Below, in pieces: positions 57,468-64,000 of a stretch of DNA of 64,000 nt; position 1 is the first letter of the stretch; the number at the start of each line of letters is the position of its first letter. Made by a program: the position numbers and the translations under genes. The stretch is from Rubeoparvulum massiliense (GTDB lineage Bacteria; Bacillota; Bacilli; Rubeoparvulales; Rubeoparvulaceae). Location of the stretch: positions 592,957-656,956 of the forward strand of contig NZ_CVPE01000006.1 in assembly GCF_001049895.1 (NCBI RefSeq), given 5' to 3'. Below the pieces are notes generated by a model. It searched no databases and was not told the origin of the DNA. It saw nothing but the letters and a program-made list of their open reading frames with translations.

Positions 57468-59350
57468 TACTGCTGCATCCTCTTTCTTGAAGTAAGCTGA
57501 GTGGCTGCTTCCACAATTTTTTCCGGTGTAAGACCAATCTCTTCCCGTAATAGCTCCACACTACCATGTTCAATAAATTGATCCGGGATCCCAAAGGTTT
57601 CAATCTCCATACAACGATGATGTTCACTATAAAACTCGCGAACCGCACTTCCAAATCCACCGGCGAGAACACCTTCCTCCACGGTGATAATGGGAAGCTG
57701 CTCATCAGCTAGTTGCATGAGCATGGCTTCGTCTAATGGTTTGATAAACCGCGCATTGATAATCCGTGCGGAGATCCCTTGTTCCGCGAGACGATCCGCT
57801 GCCTGTTCGGCGAGAGGGAGCATATTGCCCATGGTTAGGATGGCTAGATCATGACCAGCACGTAACACCTCGAAGGTGCCGATAGGAATCTGCTTAAATT
57901 CATGATCATAAGGAACCCCTCGACCACCACCACGTGGATAGCGGACAGCGATGGGTCCATCATTGTATTGGATCGCTGTATATAGCATATTACGTAGTTC
58001 ATTCTCATCCTTTGGCATCATCACCACAAGATTGGGGAGGATCCGTAGGAAAGCAATATCAAACACACCATGATGGGTCTCTCCGTCAGCACCAACAAGT
58101 CCAGCACGATCAATGGCGAAGACCACATTAAGATTCTGGCGAGTAATGTCATGGATCACCTGATCATAGGCCCGCTGTAAAAAGGTTGAGTAGATGGCAC
58201 AGACAGGCTTTAATCCCTGTGTTGCGATGCCCCCAGCCATGGTCACTGCATGCTGCTCAGCAATCCCCACATCGAAGAAGCGATCAGGATACTTAGCAGC
58301 AAAGCCCTTCAATCCTGAACCATCAGTCATCGCTGGTGTAATGGCAATGATCCGATTATCATGTTTCGCCAATTGCATCAGAGTATCACCAAACACCTTG
58401 GAATAACTAGGCGGACCTTCTTTTTTGATGATTTCGCCTGATTCGATTTTATAAGGACCACTGCCATGGAAAGTATAGGCATCATCCTCAGCAGGCTTAT
58501 AGCCTTTCCCCTTCTTAGTGATCACATGGATGAGTGTTGGTCCTTCGATCTCTTTCGCATGCTCCAATGTATCGATGAGGTCTTCAAGACTGTGTCCATC
58601 AATGGGCCCTAGATAGGTATAGCCCAATTCTTCAAAGAGCACCCCATCAACAACGAGATACTTTAAGCTATCCTTTAATTTATCTAGCGTATTGTAGATG
58701 GAATCACCAATAGCAGGAATATTGCCGATAAGGTTGATTACCTCTTTTTTAACCTTATTATACGGCTTTCCAGTTCGAAGTTTGTTGAGATACTGATGAA
58801 GAGCCCCAACATTAGGCGCAATGGACATTTCATTATCATTAAGGATCACAATCATATTCTTCTTATCATGACCGATATGGTTGAGAGCCTCAAAAGCCAT
58901 CCCACCAGTCATTGCACCATCACCAATCACAGGGACAATATGATACTTCTCCCCTTTACAGTCACGGGCAATGGCCATACCCATTGCTGCCGAAAGTGAG
59001 GTGCTGCTGTGGCCTGCTTCCCAGACGTCATGGATGCTCTCACGTCGCTTTGGGAATCCACTTAACCCGTGGAACTGCCGTAAGGTATCAAATTGATCCT
59101 GCCGACCAGTTAAGATTTTATGTACGTAGGATTGATGTCCCACATCCCAAATCAGTTTATCCTTCGGGCTTTGAAAAACATAATGCATGGCGAGAGTAAG
59201 TTCAACCACGCCCAAATTAGGTGCAAGGTGTCCTCCTGTCTTCGATAGCTTAACGATTAGAAAGTCCCTAATCTCATGAGCGAGTACTTTCAACTCGTCC
59301 ACATTTAGTTTTTTCACATCATCGGGTGTATGAATACGTTCCAGATACAA
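57467..59350 (-). CDS. dxs: 1-deoxy-D-xylulose-5-phosphate synthase
   Basis: First step of the MEP isoprenoid pathway. 627 residues: ThDP motif [17 protein letters not shown] (core GDGAMTGG), [29 protein letters not shown] (core GIAEQHAVT) and [14 protein letters not shown] (core GADGETHHG). TTG start after GAGGGG. Unlike Bacillus, it is separated from ispA by the OLE RNA region. Confidence 0.97.
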   Translation of the reverse strand: MYLERIHTPDDVKKLNVDELKVLAHEIRDFLIVKLSKTGGHLAPNLGVVELTLAMHYVFQSPKDKLIWDVGHQSYVHKILTGRQDQFDTLRQFHGLSGFPKRRESIHDVWEAGHSSTSLSAAMGMAIARDCKGEKYHIVPVIGDGAMTGGMAFEALNHIGHDKKNMIVILNDNEMSIAPNVGALHQYLNKLRTGKPYNKVKKEVINLIGNIPAIGDSIYNTLDKLKDSLKYLVVDGVLFEELGYTYLGPIDGHSLEDLIDTLEHAKEIEGPTLIHVITKKGKGYKPAEDDAYTFHGSGPYKIESGEIIKKEGPPSYSKVFGDTLMQLAKHDNRIIAITPAMTDGSGLKGFAAKYPDRFFDVGIAEQHAVTMAGGIATQGLKPVCAIYSTFLQRAYDQVIHDITRQNLNVVFAIDRAGLVGADGETHHGVFDIAFLRILPNLVVMMPKDENELRNMLYTAIQYNDGPIAVRYPRGGGRGVPYDHEFKQIPIGTFEVLRAGHDLAILTMGNMLPLAEQAADRLAEQGISARIINARFIKPLDEAMLMQLADEQLPIITVEEGVLAGGFGSAVREFYSEHHRCMEIETFGIPDQFIEHGSVELLREEIGLTPEKIVEAATQLTSRKRMQQ

Positions 59351-59463
59351 CGTGACCCCTCACTTTCTGGATATTAAGACACGAAAAGCGATTAATAGGA
59401 TATATGTATAGTTTATTGTAATATAGATCAAGGACAGTTACCACTCAAGTAAGCCAAATAAAA

Positions 59464-59484
59464 AGTCGCTCATAACGAGCGACT
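59464..59484 (-). terminator. Terminator after the OLE RNA
   Basis: Arms AGTCGCTC and GAGCGACT around five bases, followed on the minus strand by TTTTTATTT. It starts 10 nt after the closing stem of the RNA. Confidence 0.85.
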
Positions 59485-59489
59485 CTTTA

Positions 59490-60100
59490 TGACCATTAGG
59501 GTGCTAACCTTATGAGTAAACATTGTGGCTTGAGGTCCAGTAGGTTTTCCCAAGCAAGTACCTGAACGTTGCCATTCAGGCCGTTTCCATTTAAACCTGC
59601 CTTAATGTCGTCACCATACATTAGACTGGATTACCACTTAGTCCACACTCTAATCCCCATAAGGTCTCGAGAAGAGCAGTCTAGGAGATTTCCTCAACAA
59701 TCAGCGCCTATCCCCTAGCCTCTTTTGCAAGAAAGATTTCATATAGCACCGAATACTGATTTCTGGCCAAAAAACCAATATCTGAACCCTATAATCCCCT
59801 CTTCCCCACGCAAGGCAGGCTACGCTACACACAATCCCATTATAGGTCGCATGCAGGTTCATACCCCAAGCCATAACAATACGTTCGATGACGTGCTGCC
59901 ACGCACTTGGGCCTCCGCGGAAATGGGGTCAACGCCCACATGCCTTTGTGGATCGCCCCAAATCCTTAACTTCCAGCATAAGCCCCCGACTGGGCGTCGA
60001 AAGCCAACACCAGAAACTTCATCGATGTGCCCTTTAGCGGATTTTTAGCCCCGCCTTCAGGGTAGGCCGATTGACTAGAATACTGCTACACCCTAATGTA
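59490..60100 (-). ncRNA. ole: OLE RNA (ornate, large, extremophilic)
   Basis: A stretch of about 610 nt without a convincing gene lies between ispA and dxs, the place and size of OLE RNA in Bacillus halodurans and other extremophilic Firmicutes. The two ends pair perfectly: CATTAGGGTG at 60098–60089 with CACCCTAATG at 59503–59494 (minus strand), giving a 605-nt closed domain. Clear hairpins inside include CCTGAA/TTCAGG (59561–59580) and CCACA/TGTGG (59936–59951). GC content is higher than in usual intergenic DNA. OLE RNA acts at the membrane with OapA, B and C in stress resistance; the oapA gene is normally adjacent but is not seen here. The call rests on context, size and fold; I recall parts of the sequence as OLE-like but cannot align it. 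Confidence 0.85.
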
Positions 60101-60143
60101 GCTAGGAGTAATATATCATATTTATATGCAAATATCAAATTGT

Positions 60144-61031
60144 TCATGAATCCCGCTTTTCCATATAGTCGATAAACTGCCAGAGTAGTCCATCCTCTTT
60201 TCCTAGCTGACGCAGGGCATAACGTGCTTGTTCTAAGGTCTCGTGCAATTTTTGATGTGCACCATTAAGCCCAAGCAGACTCACATAGGTAGATTTTTGC
60301 AATTTTTCATCTCCACCCGTTTTCTTCCCTAATTTGGCTTCATCGCCAATCACATCTAGAATGTCATCTTGAATTTGGAAGGCCAAGCCAAGGGATTCAG
60401 CATATTGGGTATAATGAAGAAGCTCCTCTTTATTTGACCCAGCAATCACTGCCCCTGACCAGACTGCGAAAGTGATCAGATCTCCTGTTTTATGACGATG
60501 CACCAATTCTAATTCCTCTAATGAGATGGAGTGTTCCTCTGCTTCCAGATCAAGAACCTGACCAGCCACCATGCCACGGGAACCAGAGCGAATGGCCAGC
60601 TCTGCTAAGAGAGCTACCTTTGTTTCTGGTGTTAAATCTGCTTTTGCCGTGATCCCAAATGCTTCTGTTAATAAGGCATCCCCTGCCAAAATGGCTAACG
60701 CCTCACCAAATACCATATGATTGGTCAGTTTACCACGTCGGTACTCATCGTCGTCCATAGCGGGAAGATCATCATGAATCAAGGAGTATGTATGTAAGAA
60801 TTCTAAGGCGCACGCTGCATCCAGGGCACCTGCTATTTCCATCCCAGTGTCCTCAACGGTGGCGAGCAAAAGGATGGGACGAATCCGCTTACCCCCAGCA
60901 AAAAGGGAGTACTCCATGGCTGAGCGAAGAGAGGAGGGTGGAATTTCCATTTGATTCATCAAGATCTGCATATGCTCTTCAACAAGTAGCTTCTTCTCTT
61001 TTAAATAAGCTTGAAACTGATGTGCGTTCAC
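60144..61031 (-). CDS. ispA: Geranyl/farnesyl diphosphate synthase
   Basis: Prenyltransferase making short-chain isoprenoid diphosphates. About 295 residues: GGKRIRPILLLA, first Asp motif HDDLPAMDDDEYRRG (core DDLPAMDDD), KTGDLITFAVWSG and second Asp motif IQDDILDVIGD. GTG start 7 nt after GGAGG, just past the xseB stop. With dxs it supplies precursors for quinones and undecaprenyl lipids. Confidence 0.94.
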   Translation of the reverse strand: MNAHQFQAYLKEKKLLVEEHMQILMNQMEIPPSSLRSAMEYSLFAGGKRIRPILLLATVEDTGMEIAGALDAACALEFLHTYSLIHDDLPAMDDDEYRRGKLTNHMVFGEALAILAGDALLTEAFGITAKADLTPETKVALLAELAIRSGSRGMVAGQVLDLEAEEHSISLEELELVHRHKTGDLITFAVWSGAVIAGSNKEELLHYTQYAESLGLAFQIQDDILDVIGDEAKLGKKTGGDEKLQKSTYVSLLGLNGAHQKLHETLEQARYALRQLGKEDGLLWQFIDYMEKRDS

Positions 61032-61033
61032 AC

Positions 61034-61279
61034 CTATTCCTCCTGCAATGTAAATGGTTTTGCAGTCACTTGACCATTCTCTTCCATAAGTAGGTCGATC
61101 TGTTTTTCTACATGCTGTAATTTGCCTTGACAATATTTTGAAAGCTCCATCCCTCGCTGAAAGAGCTGAATTGACTCTTCAAGGGGAACTTCACCAGCTT
61201 CCAGCTGTTGAACGATCTCCTCTAGTTGAGCCATGGCTTCTTCAAAGCTCATCTCTTCTGATTCATTCACCTTTTTCAC
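61034..61279 (-). CDS. xseB: Exodeoxyribonuclease VII small subunit
   Basis: 81 residues with the family motif SFEEAMAQLEEIVQQLEAG (core FEEAMAQLEEIV) and GEVPLEESIQLFQRGMEL (core LEESIQLFQRG). It lies between xseA and ispA, 5 nt after the xseA stop. Confidence 0.96.
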   Translation of the reverse strand: MKKVNESEEMSFEEAMAQLEEIVQQLEAGEVPLEESIQLFQRGMELSKYCQGKLQHVEKQIDLLMEENGQVTAKPFTLQEE

Positions 61280-61284
61280 TATGA

Positions 61285-62637
61285 TTACTCCTCCTTAATA
61301 TCCTCAATCTGACAGGCAATCCAACCATCCTGCATACGAATATTGAGGTGATCTGTAGGGGTTACTTGTCGAACGCTGGTAAGCACCTGCTCCTGCTTCT
61401 CATCATAAATCACACCATATCCCCGCATCATTACCTTGAGTGGACTCATGGCATCCAATTGCTTGAGCATTTGGCTTAAGCCTTGTTGTGTTTGTTGCAG
61501 CTGTTGACCCATGGTTTTGAGTAACCACTTTTCTTGGTTTTGTTGCCGTTCCTTGAAGCGCTCAATTCGTTGGGCTGGATGGAAGCGGAGCAATTGATGC
61601 TCGCGCTGACGGAGCTGGTTGGCTCCATCCTTCTGCAAATTTTTAATGGCAGGTGCCATCCGATCTACCAATTGGTCCAGATGCTGCTGTGCTAGCTCCA
61701 ATTGGCGGCGCGGGTAACGGAAGGCATAACGATTCATCAGGTGATCCAATCGAAGAGCAGAGCGCTTCAGCCGTTCTCCCATCTGAAAGAGGATCCGCTG
61801 ATGGTTCACCTGAATCCGCTGCTGAAGCTGCGTCCAGTCAGGTACTGCCAATTCTGCAGCGGCCGTCGGTGTGGCTGCACGAACATCTGCCACAAAATCT
61901 GCGATGGTAAAATCCGTTTCATGTCCGACAGCAGAGATAACAGGAAGCTGGGAAGCAGCAATTGCTCGGGCTACCGGTTCCTCATTGAAGGCCCATAGTT
62001 CCTCAATCGAGCCTCCACCTCGACCGACGATCAATACATCTGCTAATGGGAACTGGTTCGCTCTTTGGAGGGCTGCAACGATGGAAGCTGCAGCCTCTTC
62101 ACCCTGAACCTGCACAGGATATAGGATGAGCCTAGCAGGTGGATAACGGCGTTGAATTGTACTGATAATATCTCGGACTGCTGCACCTGTAGGCGAGGTG
62201 AGCACACCTACAACCTGCGGATAGCTTGGAAGATCACGCTTTCTTTCCTGGGCAAATAATCCCTCCCCCGCCAACTTTAGCTTCAATTGCTCGAAGGCTT
62301 GAAAAAGATTACCTACCCCGTCCAATTGCATCTCCTTAATATATAACTGATATTGCCCATCGCGATCATAGACGGAGATATTGCCACGCACTAGCACATG
62401 ATCTCCATCCTTCGGTTTGAAGCGCATAAAACGATTATAACCGGCAAACATCACAGCCTTTAAACGGCTCTTCTCATCCTTCAAGGTGAGATACATGTGT
62501 CCACTACTATGGTGCTTAAAATTAGAAATCTCTCCGCGGATCCAACAGTCTTGCAGAATTGGATCTTCATCCATGAGCTGCTTCAAATATTGTGTCACCA
62601 TGGAAATAGTATAGGGATTGGGCGTTGTTTGTTGCAC
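61285..62637 (-). CDS. xseA: Exodeoxyribonuclease VII large subunit
   Basis: About 450 residues: an N-terminal OB-fold with CWIRGEISNFKHHSSGHMYLTLKD (core RGEISNFKHHSSGH), the catalytic region VGVLTSPTGAAVRDI, IVGRGGGSIEELW and SAVGHETDFTIAD, then a long coiled-coil. Start chosen at a GTG giving the usual length; GTG or TTG codons 3 and 11 residues earlier are alternatives. Confidence 0.94.
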   Translation of the reverse strand: MQQTTPNPYTISMVTQYLKQLMDEDPILQDCWIRGEISNFKHHSSGHMYLTLKDEKSRLKAVMFAGYNRFMRFKPKDGDHVLVRGNISVYDRDGQYQLYIKEMQLDGVGNLFQAFEQLKLKLAGEGLFAQERKRDLPSYPQVVGVLTSPTGAAVRDIISTIQRRYPPARLILYPVQVQGEEAAASIVAALQRANQFPLADVLIVGRGGGSIEELWAFNEEPVARAIAASQLPVISAVGHETDFTIADFVADVRAATPTAAAELAVPDWTQLQQRIQVNHQRILFQMGERLKRSALRLDHLMNRYAFRYPRRQLELAQQHLDQLVDRMAPAIKNLQKDGANQLRQREHQLLRFHPAQRIERFKERQQNQEKWLLKTMGQQLQQTQQGLSQMLKQLDAMSPLKVMMRGYGVIYDEKQEQVLTSVRQVTPTDHLNIRMQDGWIACQIEDIKEE

Positions 62638-62689
62638 TTTTGTCACCGCCTTCCATTCAACCGATCTCAACCAATAATTTACACAGAGC

Positions 62690-63538
62690 TTATCCTTGCA
62701 ATTGCTTACATGCTTGAATGGTGTTTTCTAACAGCATGGTGATGGTCATCGGTCCTACACCACCAGGTACAGGGGTAATATAGGAAGCCACTTCCTTTAC
62801 CTCTTCAAAGTTTACATCACCTACTAAGCCTTCGGGCAAGCGATTGATACCCACATCGATGACGACAGCACCAGGTTTGACCTCTGCTTTACTGATGAAG
62901 TTGGGTTTCCCTACTGCTGCAACAAGAATATCAGCTTGACGTGTGATCTCTCCGAGTTCCACGGTTTTTGAATGGCAGATGGTTACTGTTGCATTTTGAT
63001 TAAGGAGGAGACTGGCCATCGGTTTTCCAACGATATTGCTACGGCCTACGATCACCGCGTGCTTACCAGCGATGGGTATTTTCATCTCCTCTAACATCAC
63101 CATGATACCTGCAGGTGTACAGGGGACAAAACCTGGCTTACCTACCACGAGGTTCCCTGTGTTGATGGGATGAAATCCATCTACATCTTTTTCAACACGA
63201 ATCGCTTCAATCACTAGATCCTCTGAGATATGGGGAGGCAGTGGTAATTGTACAAGAATCCCGTGAATAGATGGGTCCTCATTTAGCTGTTGGATCTCTT
63301 GTAATAATTCCGCTTCCGTGATGGTTGCAGGATGACGAATCACACGAGAATAGATCCCCGCCTGTTCGCATGCTCGTTCCTTCGAACGAACATAGGTAAT
63401 GGATGCAGGGTTTTCCCCAACCAGAATTACGGCTAATCCAGGGGTGATCCCCGCTGCCTTCATCTGCGTGACTTCCTCTTTAATCCGTCCTCGAGTTGCT
63501 TTGGCGATTGCCTTCCCGTCAATTAATGTCGCTACCAT
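62690..63538 (-). CDS. folD: Methylenetetrahydrofolate dehydrogenase/cyclohydrolase
   Basis: Bifunctional enzyme of one-carbon metabolism. About 282 residues with [14 protein letters not shown] (catalytic Lys), [28 protein letters not shown] (core GRSNIVGKP) and [11 protein letters not shown]. The second ATG is 9 nt after AGGAG and was chosen over the first, which abuts it. Confidence 0.96.
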   Translation of the reverse strand: MVATLIDGKAIAKATRGRIKEEVTQMKAAGITPGLAVILVGENPASITYVRSKERACEQAGIYSRVIRHPATITEAELLQEIQQLNEDPSIHGILVQLPLPPHISEDLVIEAIRVEKDVDGFHPINTGNLVVGKPGFVPCTPAGIMVMLEEMKIPIAGKHAVIVGRSNIVGKPMASLLLNQNATVTICHSKTVELGEITRQADILVAAVGKPNFISKAEVKPGAVVIDVGINRLPEGLVGDVNFEEVKEVASYITPVPGGVGPMTITMLLENTIQACKQLQG

Positions 63539-63654
63539 GAAGTTCATCTCCTACTTTGATGGATTGTTAGTTCATTCGTTTGAAAATCCTGATAGTACTA
63601 GTCTAACGAGTTTGGTAATCGATGTAAACCCGAATGGAAAAAAGAAAGATTAAT

Positions 63655-64000
63655 TTATTGTTCGGATTGCCAAGAGTGTAGACCAATAGTGGCTACCCCG
63701 AAGGCATTATCACCGGAATAGCAGGGATCAGCGAAAGCAAGACGTCCGCCTACTGCAGGATGCTCAAGGCGATAACGTAGCCGTTGCCGTAAGTAAGCAT
63801 TGGCTGCTACTCCCCCTACAATCAGGACCTCTTTTACACTAAACTGTTCCATGGCCTTTCGTAGCACTTTTTCTAAGGTATTGGCAATCACCTGTTCGGT
63901 AGCGCGGGCAACTGCCGTTGGCGCTTCTCCACGGTCAATGGCCCGAAAGAGCGCTGTTTCTGCTCCAGAAAAGCTAAATTGATTCTCTTTGACAGAGGAG
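63655..64000 (-). CDS. TsaD-like (Kae1/O-sialoglycoprotein endopeptidase family) protein, 3' part
   Basis: The frame is open to the right edge, so the N-terminal part is missing. The visible 114 residues include FSFSGAETALFRAID, EVLIVGGVAANAYLRQRL (core GGVAANAYLRQR) and YSGDNAFGVATIG, the C-terminal signatures of the TsaD/Kae1 family. True TsaD usually has FSFSGLKTA, and the Ala-Glu change and the location next to folD suggest a paralog of TsaD rather than the main threonylcarbamoyl transferase. Function unknown. Confidence 0.8.
   Translation of the reverse strand, partial: SSVKENQFSFSGAETALFRAIDRGEAPTAVARATEQVIANTLEKVLRKAMEQFSVKEVLIVGGVAANAYLRQRLRYRLEHPAVGGRLAFADPCYSGDNAFGVATIGLHSWQSEQ

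Noticed and set aside
59725-60048. 107-codon plus-strand frame within the ispA–dxs gap
   Set aside because: It lies antisense to the structured RNA, has a peptide without features, and no convincing ribosome-binding site.

Overview
The window comes from an endospore-forming member of the Bacilli. Almost every gene is on the minus strand, and the core shows the Bacillus-type order fur–yqzK–xerD–drm–punA–pdp–dacF–spoIIA–spoVA, then bkd, spo0A–spoIVB–recN–argR–tlyA–dxs–ispA–xseB–xseA–folD. Between ispA and dxs, at 59.49–60.10 kb, lies what looks like an OLE RNA. That large structured RNA is typical of extremophilic (alkaliphilic, thermophilic or anaerobic) Firmicutes, so I infer an extremophilic spore-former. 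I cannot name the species.

Region 1 (1–14.2 kb) is a defence island. It holds a type I-B large subunit (cas8b; the rest of that operon lies off the left edge), a complete type III-B cmr1–6 operon preceded by a PD-(D/E)xK nuclease-like gene, and two CRISPR arrays of 24 and 22 repeats with the same repeat. The arrays are read on the minus strand. Each has a matching leader with a TTGCTT-N17-TATAYT promoter about 60 bp from the first repeat and, farther out, a near-identical 12-bp-arm inverted repeat followed by a T-run. Cmr2 keeps its GGDD cyclase motif but has no N-terminal HD nuclease domain, and no CARF effector is visible. Cas6 and the adaptation genes are not in the window.

Region 2 (14.3–29.95 kb) is the sporulation and nucleoside block: spoVAA–AE from a sigma-G-type promoter, dacF and spoIIAA-AB-sigF with sigma-F/G- and sigma-H-type promoters, an aspartate racemase, pyrimidine and two tandem purine nucleoside phosphorylases, phosphopentomutase, xerD, yqzK, ald, fur, spoIIM and nudF.

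Region 3 (29.9–47.8 kb) is mainly carbon and amino-acid catabolism. A DUF3866 protein and two tandem M20 peptidases come first, then a propionyl/methylmalonyl-CoA operon (mcmA1, mcmA2, mce, pccB), the small stressosome protein Prli42, and ptb-bcd-lpd-bkdAA-bkdAB-bkdB. The bkd operon has a good sigma-54 promoter and the sigma-54 activator BkdR lies just upstream. Branched-chain amino acids would be deaminated and decarboxylated to acyl-CoAs, and the propionyl-CoA branch carried on to succinyl-CoA.

Region 4 (47.8–64 kb) begins with a four-gene cluster (MraY-like transferase, GT2, SteB/MctB-like, SteA). It continues with spo0A (sigma-H promoter and 0A box), spoIVB, recN, argR, an unrecognised membrane protein, tlyA, dxs, the OLE RNA, ispA, xseB, xseA, folD and the end of a TsaD-like gene cut by the right edge.
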